Source: Telopea speciosissima (Eukaryota; Streptophyta; Magnoliopsida; Proteales; Proteaceae). From it: 64,000 nt of DNA. Shown here piece by piece: positions 22,001-31,326 of the stretch. The position numbers were made by a program, and so were the translations under genes. The stretch covers positions 68,692,371 to 68,756,370 of the forward strand of contig NC_057918.1 of the NCBI RefSeq assembly GCF_018873765.1, in the 5' to 3' direction. Each line of letters starts with the position of its first letter. Position 1 is the first letter of the stretch. The notes under the pieces are model-generated. The model saw only the letters and a list, made by a program, of their open reading frames with translations. It made no database searches and was not told the DNA's origin.

Positions 22001-23616
22001 GGTCTTGTTTTCTTCATATTTCAATCTACATCACCCGGAGGTTGGGGGATTGAACTCTTCAGGAATCCTCTGACCCTTTGAAGGATAAATATAGAACATG
22101 GAAATGTTCTACTTTAGTGTTAATTCTATACCTCTAAACTTTTTAACTGGAAGACCAAAAGAAAATATGTTCCTTTACTCTTGAAGCTGAAATACCTTTT
22201 TAAGATATTTTTTTCCCCCTTTATCTTGAACAAGAAAATAATAACCGAAGATTCATACATTTCTTGGAACAATAGAAACTCACAAGGTTTGCTAGTCTGA
22301 CAAGCACTACAACGCACCAACCAGTAGTCTAGGGAACTCGAAACAATTGAGAATATGACAGATGTCAATATTTCCCCATGATTTGTCATGACCATTCAAT
22401 CTATAGAATTGAAGCCAATGACTCACATTCTCTCAAGAATTAACTAGGAACAAAAATTGCAACTAACTAGTGATATGTATCTGATTGCCCCAAAACTAAT
22501 TTTCATGCGGAGATTATGGATGACTTAAAGAATGAACCACATAAATAAAAGGGAAAGCAAACGTATCAGAAAATTTGCCTCACAAGGAAAAAGAATTATA
22601 TATTGGAGCATCAACAGTAATGGAATCCTCAAATTTTTATTAAATACAGGAATTGATCTGCCCTTGCTAACAACACAACTGATCCACATGACTCACGATT
22701 CAGTTAAATTTTCACTCGGAGGACCTCCTATGGAGATATTGCGTTTATCATTTTCCTCCCGTCCTTCGTAGCCTCCAGATCCAATACTGACATTGGAAGC
22801 TTGAGCTCTGGTTGTTCCACACACTGAATTCAACCTCAATATATCCTTGTATCTCACTGCAAACAAGTTAACTGAAGTGTCATTCACTTATTATGAAATA
22901 AGTGATAAATAGTAGAAATTATAATTATAAAATTACCAACAAAAAAGTGATCTAACTCGATGAAGCATTTATCATCAATTCAAAATCATTAATATTGTGA
23001 TACCTGAATAAAGAATCATATTCTCCAAATCAAAAGGTAACAGTTGTTGAAGTATATAATTTATTCATAAGAATTGTTATTCTTTTAAACCAATCTCATT
23101 GCTCTTATTTTTTCCAACTTAAAATTCCTTACATTCTCAGCAACATGGAATGCATTTGTGATTAAAGGATATGACTTGTGTTGCTATTTTTTTGTGCATT
23201 CTGTAACTAAGACAAAACATCCAGCTAAACTTAAATGGGTATTTTGATAAAGAAGCAATATATGCTTCCTATTTCCATTGGTTTTTTTTTAGCTATACGC
23301 AGTTAAGCGAGGTGATAAGTTGAGATAAGGTTTACTTCAGTTCAAGTCAATCACCGTAAGCCCATTTAACAATTAGAATCCCCAAGCGTTAAGCAATATT
23401 TGTAGGGAACCAAATCTTCATATCCAACAAAAACCAGCACAAACTGAAAAACCTGAAACTTTGAGCAGAATTAAAAGGGAAAATAAGCAGCAACTTACAT
23501 GAATTTGAAGTTCTCCTTCTGGATAAAGGGATAGAACAAGGGAGGGAATCGATGGAAGCCAATAAGGGGAGCTTCCCTCTCGAAACAATTGGAGAATGGA
23601 TTAACTGCGCCTGCAT
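13095..23616 (-). CDS. CMT1: GDT1-like protein 2 / CMT1-type chloroplast Mn transporter (UPF0016), 10 exons
   Basis: Complete gene of 351 residues. Exons (minus strand, high to low): 23616-23499, 22856-22697, 20278-20095, 19228-19181, 19066-18970, 14098-13938, 13803-13738, 13502-13452, 13355-13251, 13160-13095. All junctions are GT/AG, all phases agree, and the total is 1056 nt. Both UPF0016 signature motifs are intact: EIGDKT at residues 150-155 (split between exons 3 and 4) and EWGDRS at 279-284. They lie in two hydrophobic halves joined by an acidic linker. The Ser/Arg-rich N-terminus fits a plastid transit peptide. From memory, sequence such as GSMGALSLMTILSVV, IGEYAA and FFGLKSIKDAWDLPP places it with Arabidopsis At4g13590 (CMT1/PAM71-HL, inner-envelope Mn import) rather than thylakoid PAM71. 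The start is the first ATG in frame; an upstream TTG was not used. Introns 2 and 5 are enlarged by repeats. Confidence 0.93.
14099..15447 (-). other. Intron 5 of the GDT1-like gene, distal part
   Basis: Non-coding intron sequence with a poly(C) run near 14479-14493. A degenerate block at 15120-15260 is rich in GTATCG / CGATACC words, as also seen near 46240 and 49390-49640. No exon is needed here, because the exon 5 and exon 6 phases join directly. Confidence 0.7.
15448..15892. mobile_element. TIR element (ATAGTTGTCAAG family), second copy
   Basis: A 445-bp element bounded by ATAGTTGTCAAGGCG and its inverse CGGCTTGACAACTAT. It contains a GGT/GGC-rich simple repeat (15631-15740) and internal CCTAGGCGAC words. 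It has the same ends as the element at 2940-3527. GC-rich words of the same kind recur at 16153-16230, suggesting a further fragment. Confidence 0.65.
15893..16390. other. Repeat-derived intron sequence
   Basis: Poly(C) at 15955-15968, two AGGAACAAAAAA words and a GC-rich patch with GCCTAGGCGAC resembling the adjacent TIR family, then AT-rich sequence. No coding signal. Confidence 0.4.
16391..18221 (+). mobile_element. Two nested Copia 5' regions (LTR ends, PBS and leaders)
   Basis: Two successive LTR-PBS junctions are visible. The first is ...ACTATCA ending at 16499 with TGGTATCAGAGC at 16502-16513. The second is ...ATTGTCA ending at 17479 with a mutated site TAGTATAAGAGC at 17482-17493. 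Before the second is a TATA-like TATAAATATAAC (about 17355). The two leaders resemble each other (GTGCAGCCACCTATGCTGC and TGCAGCAGCCTGTGCTGC), so two related elements are nested or rearranged. They run antisense to the host gene inside its intron 5. Confidence 0.7.
18222..18584 (+). mobile_element. Ty1/copia gag remnant
   Basis: ATG at 18222 opens MDTVHIQIANIKLNG, with one stop (18291-18293), then KGKMKYLTNDPPSVDPKD, then WMQENSTLKIWLWNSIDP and ANVMFHTTAKGVWNDLKESL. This is Copia gag, homologous to the minus-strand copy at 3713-2789. The element ends abruptly near 18590, with nothing downstream of gag. Confidence 0.85.
18591..18969 (-). other. Proximal part of intron 5
   Basis: AT-rich intron sequence without recognised features. 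Confidence 0.6.
19229..20094 (-). other. Intron 3 of the GDT1-like gene
   Basis: Intron with two diverged direct repeats near 19563-19680 and 19695-19800 (shared words GATGAGTAGTTT, AATTATTTGAAA, TTTCCAGGAAT), a T-run at 19877, and a (CA)n-like run at 19915-19938. No transposon ends seen. Confidence 0.6.
20965..22056. repeat. 1.1-kb near-palindrome in intron 2 of the GDT1-like gene
   Basis: The left arm 20965-21464 is repeated inverted at 21487-22056, separated by a spacer of about 22 bp. Shared blocks include GTTCACATGAACAGTG, GAAGATCTTGTGGGCCCATC, a TATATAAATAAGGAGCAAGG promoter-like stretch, and AGCTATGACTTGAAGCTGTG next to the centre. The right arm is longer because of a SINE fragment. 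The TATA-like site and layout suggest two copies of one LTR-like element in head-to-head orientation. A transcript through the intron could fold into a hairpin of about 0.5 kb. Confidence 0.85.
21661..21754 (-). mobile_element. Au-type SINE fragment inside the palindrome
   Basis: On the minus strand: GGCTGCGTACATTATGCCCC, CCTAGACCCTGCAGTGGCGG, TTGTGCACTGGGTAC and an oligo-T tail, which is the SINE 3' region. Flanking words CTTACAACCC and CTTACAACC look like its target-site duplication. It is present in only one arm, so it came after the inversion. Confidence 0.65.
22057..22696 (-). other. Donor-proximal part of intron 2
   Basis: Non-coding sequence between the near-palindrome and the exon 2 donor (GTGAGT at 22696-22691). 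No feature recognised. Confidence 0.6.
22857..23498 (-). other. Intron 1 of the GDT1-like gene
   Basis: Intron from the donor GTAAGT (23498-23493) to the acceptor TTTGCAG (ending 22857). Its 5' part from about 23290 belongs to the segment duplicated at 37728. Confidence 0.8.
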
Positions 23617-23812
23617 CTTTCCCAAACTTTTTTCTCACAGAGTTCAAAGGCAGAGATTTCTCTCCATGACGCCCAACAACACTAAAACACTGCCTCAAAT
23701 TCTCCTCCGAATGTCAAGCGGAGGGAGCAAACTTCGCTTTGTAAGAGTAAGAACCTACTGATGGAACCAACGACTGAGGTCTGAGGAGTTCTTCGTCTCT
23801 GATGAGTATTTG
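23290..23812. repeat. Segmental duplication, copy 1 (promoter, exon 1, start of intron 1)
   Basis: About 520 bp closely match 37728-38245 in the same orientation, from TAGCTATACGC..TTAAGCGA through exon 1 to GAGGAGTTCTTCGTCTCTGATGAG. Homology resumes at 25430-26240 (copy 2: 38250-38640 and 39290-39510). The interval 23812-25430 exists only in this copy. This copy carries the functional exon 1. Confidence 0.85.
23617..23812 (-). promoter_or_regulatory. 5' UTR / promoter-proximal region of the GDT1-like gene
   Basis: Sequence immediately upstream of the ATG at 23616, retained in both copies of the duplication. I could not identify a clear TATA box; the transcript start is unknown. Confidence 0.4.
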
Positions 23813-23975
23813 GGGTTCCTGAAATCTGCCACGTGCATAGGTAGATAAAATTGCCTTTATTTTTTAATTTTTTGCGCAATAGTAGGAATATTATAGGTTA
23901 TGTTTGGTGGTTGAAATTTGAAATAAAGGAAAGGGGAAAATTTTCATACACGGTTGTGTATTAAAAAAAGGGCTC

Positions 23976-24105
23976 ATGTTCTCTGTGCCGCAGCGTAGGC
24001 TGGGCCCAGACACATGGGCCTACCACTCAGGGGGTAGGGTGGTCATTGTGGCCTTCCCCATGTGTCTGGGTGCAGCCTACCCCCCCCCCTCAACGCTGAG
24101 AACAT
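23976..24105. mobile_element. GC-rich foldback element, copy B
   Basis: Ends ATGTTCTC...GAGAACAT, inner pair CCCAGACACATGGG / CCCATGTGTCTGGG, centre GGTGGTCATT. It belongs to the family of copy A at 7429. Confidence 0.7.
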
Positions 24106-24427
24106 TGTCTCTTAAAAAAATGAACATAATAAGACAAAGGATAAAGTTTTCCTCCAACCGAATGTATGGGATGGTTCACCCACTATCATAGGATTCATAA
24201 ACCTCTCCTAAAGTTTTAGTATATTCTAAAATAGCCTTTTGATATCCATTTTCGCCCTCTTCCCCCCCTCCCGGTGAATGGGATCTCATTCACTGTGGGT
24301 GGAGGGAAACTCGGTCTGAAGATAAAATCATGATGATACAATGATTGATTTATATGTCTATCCCTCTTCTCAAATTCAAAAAAAAGAATAAATTTTTTTT
24401 TTCTTTTCTTTACATTTCTTGTCAGCC

Positions 24428-25351
24428 TGTTGCGTCAAGAAATCATCGAGCGGTCCTGCGAGTGCCGTCACCTGCAAGTGGACTAAGGGGTCAACAGAGA
24501 GAACCGGTGTGGTTCCGGCCTAGGGCTCTCCGATGTCAAAGTTAGATCTCCTGGCGCAAACAGATGAATAGTGATTATTCAGTATGAGTTTAGATGTCCC
24601 CTGATGGAGTTGTGTACCTTGCCTTTTATAGTAGCGTATGGCGGTGTGGAGAGTCCCAGTTTGATGGCGATTGTCCCGTTGAGTGGATAGAGGCCCTGGG
24701 TAACGGGGCTCTATCCTGATTGATCATCTCCCTGCAGGAGGGAGTGTCCTAGTGGTATCAAGATCCTTGGTGGATAGATACCCGCGTGTGGTGATAACGT
24801 CCTTGGTGCTTGAATCCGTCTGGGTGACGTGACCTCTAAGCGGCGGTCTAGAGTCCTGGTGGTGACATGAGTCTTAGCGATACGATCGGGTCATAAGTGG
24901 GTAGCCCCCTCCTCACGTGCCCACGATGCTGTGCCTGGGTGCAGGCCGCGCCTGGATAAGGTCGTGCCTGGGTGCAGGCCGCGCCTGGATAAGGTCGCGC
25001 CTGGATGTGTGGCCGCGCCTAGGTGAGGCCGCGCCGGAGTGGTGGCCGCGCCTGGGTGAGGCCGCGTCTAGGTGAGGCCGTGCCCTGCTGTGTGGCTGCG
25101 CCTGGGTGAGGCCGCGGCGCCTGAGTGAGGCCGCGCCTGGGTGAGGCCGCGCCCTGATGTGTGGCCGCGCCTAGGTGAGGCCGCGCCCAAGTGGTGGCCG
25201 CGCCTGGGTGAGGCCGCGCCTAGGTGAGGCCGCGCCTGGGTGCAGGCCGCGCCCGGGTGCTGGGACCCCGGTTCGTTCCCCTTGGCTATGGAGCGGGTCG
25301 TCTGTGACACGTGGCGTTCGTTGATTGGCCCGATGAATATTGGATGTATCA
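24428..25351 (-). mobile_element. Solo LTR (Ty3/gypsy type) with 5-bp target-site duplication
   Basis: A 924-bp segment that on the minus strand begins TGATACATCC and ends GACGCAACA. It is flanked by the direct repeat CAGCC (24423-24427 and 25352-25356). It has a TATA-like CTACTATAAAAGG and a downstream GACATCGGAGAG word seen in Ty3-type LTRs at 40990 and 48870. No internal domain lies on either side, so it is a solo LTR left by LTR-LTR recombination. Confidence 0.85.
24928..25262. repeat. GC-rich minisatellite inside the solo LTR
   Basis: About 20 degenerate units of GGCCGCGCCTGGGTGA (15-18 bp, variants CTAGGTGA, CTGGATAAGGTC, TGATGTGT). The strong GC bias stands out from the surrounding AT-rich DNA. 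Long open frames across it on the minus strand are a by-product of the repeat. Confidence 0.85.
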
Positions 25352-25429
25352 CAGCCAAACATAGCCTTTAGGGTTTTCTTTTTTTCCTTGATAGAGAAGT
25401 CAGTTGCCAGCTGTGGCAAATTGGCAATG

Positions 25430-26240
25430 GCCACGTAAGAGGGAAACCTAAATTGACAAACTATCTTCAAATGCCTTTTCAAGCTGGAGGTTGGATGAAG
25501 TCATGAGGTAAGGGTGCCAATCAGTCCGGTTCTAGTTATTTAGTTTGAAAATATTCCTATTTATCTTTTGGGAAGGTGCAAATCAAAACAAACTGATATG
25601 AAGCAATTAAAATCAGATTCATTTTGCACTCAGTTCGATTTATCGATTTCTATTTAGTGACATCCGATTTACATGTGATTTATAGTACCAATTTTGGAAA
25701 ATAATTTACAATTTCAATTTGCAATATGTTTAACTCTGATTCACATTCTACTTACATGTGGTTTGTAGTGTTGGTTTGTAGTGTTGATTCACATTCAGTT
25801 TCACCTTTGTACTATTTAATTAGATTCCTTTTACACCTAGTTTGAGAGCATGAACAGATAGGTTTATAATAACTAAAGCTTAGCATCTCAATATATATTA
25901 TGAATTCTCTTACTGTTCATTCTAACACCATATAAAAACCATCTTAGAAACATTGAACTAGCCTTTGCTTGATCATAATAAAATACGTAAAATTGAGTTA
26001 TTCGATTTTACCGGTTTCATTTTATCGGTTCCTATTTGTTTTAGAACCATCGTTTTTTCAGTGCAAATCAAAATCAAACCGAAAAGAGAACCTATGAAAT
26101 CAGAAAATTGAGTTATTGGGTTTTACTTGTTTCGTTTTATCAATTCTTATTGATTTTAGAACCATCATTTTCTTATGCAAATCAAAACCAAACCGATAAG
26201 TGAACCTATGAAATCAGAAGCAAGTCATTAATTAGGAAAG
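25430..26240. repeat. Segmental duplication, copy 1 continued
   Basis: Resumes the homology with copy 2 at GGGAAACCTAAATTGAC and continues through a degenerate GGTTTGAA / AATCAAAACCAAACCG-rich tract. No coding sequence. Confidence 0.7.
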
Positions 26241-26408
26241 GGAGAGAAGATGAGAACCAGGAGGCTTGAACCCGAAACCTTCTGGTAGTCTTTTTTCGGT
26301 GACTGCATACAAAATTTCAATAATTTATTGCTATTATTTCAATTTAATCATTATTCATTTTTAGAAAACATGTGAGTATGTATCAATGTTAATTAATCTG
26401 ATCATTGT

Positions 26409-26573
26409 CCTCTCAGGTCCCTACCTGGTACAGTAATCCAATTTCTCTCAGAGTGGGGCGAAAATGACGACCTAACCTCCTGCCCGAACCCACTGCTCGG
26501 GTGTGGGTAAGTTGTCATTTCCGCCCCACTATGAGAGAAACCGAACAACCGGACGGGGAAGGAACCTGACAGG
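26409..26573. mobile_element. GC-rich foldback element (CCTCTCAGG ends)
   Basis: Imperfect inverted halves: CTCAGGTCCCT..TTTCTCTCAGAGTGGGGCGAAAATGAC and, inverted, GTCATTTCCGCCCCACTATGAGAGAAA..AGGAACCTGACAGG. The arms are about 65 bp around a short centre. Non-coding, MITE-like. Confidence 0.65.
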
Positions 26574-27498
26574 AAAAAAATTATACATCCACCCGTTACA
26601 ACCAATCAGTAGTGCTATTGGTTTATTTATTTATTTATTTATTTGGTGCAGTGCTATTGGTATTGAAAATGGATGAGTCCGTTACCGATCCAATATTATA
26701 AAAACCATGGATTCACCAAGTATCATATTGTTGTTATTTGAAAGCAAACCCTCCTCTCTGTCCCAGCCTCCAAAGTCCTAAATGCAGAGCTATAATTATT
26801 TAGGAGAAAAGTGTTTTGTGAGGGACTGTACCACCTAGACACGGGGTGAAATGACCACCCCAACCCTTCTGATTTCAACGCATGTGTTCTCATTGGCCTT
26901 GTGCGCACAAAGACCACGCTCCTCTCAAAGAATGCCGACCCGATCATTTATTAGAGCCTCAAAACTAAGTGAACAACGCACATTCAAGCAGGATTCACCA
27001 AATACAAATGGGAATCTTCTCTTCCATGTCCCAAACTACGGTTCTATTTATTTGCAAGGGAAGTGAAAATTTACAAACCTAAAAATGAAACTTTTGTAAT
27101 AGTTACCTAACATAAATTTCTTACTATATTACTAAATATACTTTTTAGATGTAATTTTTATTTGACATTTTCAAATCCAAGGGATTTGGATGCATTGTAA
27201 ATGATATTTAATAACTGATTTTTGTTTCAAACCACTTGTTTAATTTCTACAAGTGTTTTTTAAGGTCAATTGATACCTTTTGGAGTAATTCTTAGGATGA
27301 GAAGTAAAGTTTCTTTGCTTCGAGAAAAACAAAAAAGACCCAAAATAGTGAAAATTGAAAAATCACTCAAATGAATCAAATCTTTGCTAAATGCAGCTGA
27401 AGAATCACTCTAGTAATCGAAACTTCCCATATCATTTCAAAGAAGTTATACCAAATGGGCATGCAATGTCTCAAATTTATCACAGCCCAAGCCTACAT
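26574..27498. other. Intergenic with a (TTTA)n tract
   Basis: Includes (TTTA)n near 26620-26643 and a GC-rich island near 26825-26940 with GAAATGACCACC and flanking inverted words. No gene recognised. Confidence 0.45.
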
Positions 27499-28090
27499 TT
27501 AAAGTAATGAGCTTGAACAAAGTTGAATTTTGAGGCAATTAGTTGGAAGTCTTCCCACTTCTCTTGGTTCAGCTACCTCTATGCTGAGTTCCAATAATAT
27601 AAGTTGAATCTCCTGTGCCAACTCCTTTTTGATCAAGTTTGGTTTTTCCGTTAAATCACCTCAATGGCCCCTATGGATCTTTGATCTATCTGTTAAGCAA
27701 TGGTCCATTCCAAATTTGACAGACAATGCGTGTAAATAATGTGTGATCTCCTAGTTGCCTTTCTGAACCCAGCTGGAATGTCTTGGTTGAGTCCCACCTC
27801 TCTCTAAAGCAGCTACTCTCTTAATTTGATTATGTAAATCTTCAAACTAGTCCACAGCAACAGTGTAACACTTCCCACACATCTCTATGTCGAAGCTTCT
27901 TTTAGGCATCTCTGGGCTCATGATACGGCCGATTGAGAGCAATGTGATGAAGGCAGAAGATTCCTCTTTCACCTTGGCACTGAAGTAGTTTTTAGAATTG
28001 GGAATCTTAGAGAAGATCTCCCTCACATTCTGAACCCATGCAAGATTATATTGATTCAAACTACCGAATTCTGAAATTTTCGTAACTTGT
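27499..28090 (-). pseudogene. Decayed coding exon, family not recognised
   Basis: On the minus strand, after an acceptor-like TTTTATGCAG (ending 28091), one frame runs for 197 codons to a TAA at 27501-27499 with only three internal stops (TAG, TAG, TGA). The composition is protein-like, for example LAWVQNVREIFSKIPNSK, FEDLHNQIKRVAALERGG and LAQEIQLILLELSIEVAEP. Nearby minus-strand stretches at 28420-28644 and 28805-29041 have a similar look and may be further exons of the same locus. I do not recognise the family. It may be a pseudogene, or the tail of a fast-evolving gene with mispredicted boundaries. Confidence 0.35.
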
Positions 28091-29259
28091 CTGCATAAAA
28101 CAATAGAAAGACTTGAGTAAAATTGAGGAAACTAGTAAGAACGATAGATACTTGTGAAGGGTGACAAGAAGAGGAAACCTGGTTGGTGCAAATTAAGTAA
28201 ATATGAAACGCTGTCTGCCCCCACAACAAACCAAGCAGCTATAAATGTGAATAATATGAGGATGTCTGAAACAGATCTCAGAGAAGCTTTCCACAGAAGT
28301 CAATGATAGACTTCCATCATTTTCCTAATGTTTATTCAACATGAATGCAAAAATTGAATCAACAAGCTTGTCTGATGAAAGAATGAAAGCATCTAAAATA
28401 ACAGCCTGTAGAACTAGGACTAATCCAATATGATTTCAAACAATGAGATCCCTTCATCAAAAGAGAAAGGGTGAAAATGTCCAGATCGACTAGAACAATG
28501 ATTCAATATAAAATAGTTATTTGTTTCTTTAAGAACATAACCAAATACATATCTAAGGGAGTGATCCACCAACGGAACTATTAGCTTTGTCATACTTCTA
28601 AAAGAATCTATGTTGCACAAGTTTGCTTCACCATGCACTTCCAATCAAATGCACTATAAACCCCTAAGATTTTGCGTATGATGCTATGATTCTATCCCAG
28701 TACAAGGGTAAAAATCATCCTTTCCAGGTTCATTTGACTTGAAATACTCTAAGCCTCCAACAGAGAGGATAGCTAATGCAAAAATAATTTCAGACTTCTT
28801 TATCTCACAAGGTAATGCTCTCAATGTGACTATACAATGGAAACTGGGCCCACCTTTTCATGGGTGATACAGAAGGGTTCTGTAAATAGTTTATCATTTT
28901 CAGAAGTACTCTCATTTGTTGGATATTAATCTGGTCTTTTGATGGCACAGAAGAGCATAGTTCATGTAGCTCACACCAAATGGGATAAGGCTTTATCAAT
29001 TGATAGAAAACTTCTAGTGCATATCCAGGAATTGCAATCATATTAGTTAACTCTTAGTACACCTCAAGCTACTTGTATTATTGGTGACTCCATATAACTG
29101 GAAAAAATATATATATATTGGGAACTATTAACCATTGCAACTGAAAATGCTAAATCCATAACAAAATCAACAAAAAAGCAAAACTGAAAGTAATCAAACT
29201 CATTGTACAAGAAAGCACTAATGAATTTCTGAATGGCAGTCTACACCAAAGAGATCTCT
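28091..29259 (-). other. Flank of the decayed locus, possible further exons
   Basis: Two open stretches on the minus strand (28805-29041, ending at a GTGAGA donor-like site, and 28420-28644) could be coding relics. Neither has a recognisable domain. An (AT)n run is at 29107-29119. Confidence 0.3.
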
Positions 29260-29620
29260 CCCAAAGTTTAAAATCTCAGCTAAATGAGGTCTGTTACATG
29301 GATCATTGCCCTCCAATAGGCTCTATCCGAGGTCATACTTGGTGCAAGACCTAGACTATGCATGTCCTTCCTCACAACTTCTCCTATGGTTATTTTAGAC
29401 CTGCTCCTCGTTCTTTTAGCTCCTTCAATCAGGATCATATCACTCCTTAATGGGGCATCCCTAGGCCTCCATTGAACATGACCATACCATCTCAAACGAC
29501 TCTCTAGGAGCTTGTCATTGATCGGGGCGACTCCCAAGTCAGTTCTAATCCGCTCATTCCTTACTTTATCCTTCCTAGGTTTTCTGCACATTTATCTTAA
29601 CATCCTCATCTCTGCTACAC
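29260..29620 (-). mobile_element. LINE ORF2 C-terminal fragment
   Basis: The minus strand reads RKDKVRNERIRTDLGVAPI, then ESRLRWYGHVQWRP, then EVVRKDMHSLGL and DRAYWRAMIHV. This is the C-terminal tail typical of plant LINE reverse transcriptases. It is truncated on both sides. A related fragment lies at 42713-43760 on the plus strand. Confidence 0.85.
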
Positions 29621-31326
29621 AAGGAAGCACTATGGTCACTGGCAGACTAATCACTGAGTGTTCAACGTATGCCAGACTTCAGGAACTTCTCCACCCCTCA
29701 TGGGATTACTTAGTTAATTGCCACTTGAATATGATATTTCAATCCTTTATTTTTAATGCAATAATGTTTAAGTGAATCTACTTTGGAAGTTTTCGTCTCT
29801 TGAAAACTAATGAGTTTCATACTTCCAAGTTTGTTTTCCCCTTGGTAATATATTTTACTCATGCACATGTGCTCATATGTTCATCCAGCCCCAAGCAACC
29901 AACCATGGCTTAAACAAAAAGGAAAACCGCACAATTAGATTGGTACAGTTATTCAATTTAGCCAAACTTCTACATATGAAAAGTGAAACAGTTCCAAAAG
30001 AGAAATATAAACTCTGGTGTTGAGTTCATAGAGGAGTTCCAATGTTTACAATCAGTATTTAACAAACACAATATTACATTTAGCTTTCATAGCTTTACAT
30101 GGATAAGAATCACCCATTTAGAGAATTCAAATACCATAATGAAGCAAGAAAAATAAAATCATGAATTCAATGACAGTCCACATCACACAGATCTCTCCCA
30201 AAGGTTAAAATTGATCCCAATGGCTGTTGGCTTTTCTTTTCCTTGATGTAGGTACAGATATGTATTAACATATTCCTTTTCCATTTTGGTTTAATCCACA
30301 AGAGATTATGCTCTTAGGCGAAAGTAGCGTTTGAGCATAAATTTCTTATACTAATTCATCCTTTTTGTAATTCCATTAGTGGAGAAGAATGATTTATGGT
30401 TTCCTTACAGGAGTTCTCCTATGCCTTCCCCCCACCCCCATCCAAAAAATAAAATAAAAGAGTATGAGTAATTATTGTTAGACAATGAATTTGAGTTGTG
30501 GTAGTTGCCATCAAGTGTGTGGGGGTGTGTGTATGTTCCACTTAATGAAAAGATTCATTATTCTAGTTTGAAGGTATTCAAGGTTTTGGTGATCTATATT
30601 ACATCTCTAGTTTGAAGGTATTCTCTACTACCTAGCTGTCTAGAATTTAAGGATTTGTTTACTGATATTTGTATCATGATCCAATCCATCAACAGCCCTG
30701 TATACTGCATAGAATCAAAATGTTGGGGGTTGTTGGATCCAGTTTCAATTTTATACCATCCAATAAGATGAGTAAGCACCAAAGTTGAAAGAGATACCAA
30801 AAGGGTATAACCTTAAGTTAAATGCCCCCAAATACCAAGCCAGCAAAGCTCAAGAAGATATCAAGAGTACATGTTCTTGAAATAACAACTGAATTCCTTC
30901 CAAAAAAGAAATAACTAGTCAATATGAAACAAAATCACAGGGCCCTTAATCATATCTAGATAAACATGCACAGAGAGAAGTGAAGAACAAAAGAGGAGCT
31001 CATGCATGAAGCATTAAAGAGCAACTGTGTAGCTCTGAATATTTATTCAGATTTGTTTCTGAAATGTATGGATGTAGATTACTCAAAAATAAAGGTATCA
31101 TCAGATGCTCGATTGGTTGACTACAGGCTTTCCGTTGAGAGAGAGAAAGATTCTGATTTCTTACCTCGGTTGCAGAGTCCAATGACTTGAGTCACTTGAC
31201 CATGTCAGCAATCTCTACAGAAAACAAAATCACCCAAAACCCAGAATTATTATCTCATTTAATTCAGATGCACTTGATTCATGGAATAGAAGACACATTG
31301 AACAAAAACTTAAACTAATGAGCAAC
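29621..31326. other. Gene-poor AT-rich stretch
   Basis: No conserved coding, transposon end or RNA gene recognised. A GTGTGTGGGGGTGTGTGTATG simple patch lies near 30515-30535. On the minus strand a short exon-like block (about 31167-31217) between AG and GTAAG sites lies where the next exon of the pseudogene at 31327-31437 would be, but it does not match the expected protein. Confidence 0.35.

Noticed and set aside
23495-23698. Longer frame with an upstream ATG (MRQCFSVVG...) as exon 1 of the transporter
   Set aside because: Its phase at the GTAAGT donor does not fit exon 2. The frame starting at 23616 leaves one base and joins exon 2 in frame.
25068-25482. Long minus-strand open frames over the GC-rich repeat
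   Set aside because: They arise because the 15-18-bp repeat is free of stops in some frames. Composition follows the repeat, with no protein motif, and the array lies inside a solo LTR.
31002-31190. Short plus-strand frame near 31.0-31.2 kb
   Set aside because: No family resemblance. It lies opposite the flank of the EF-hand pseudogene and looks like chance.
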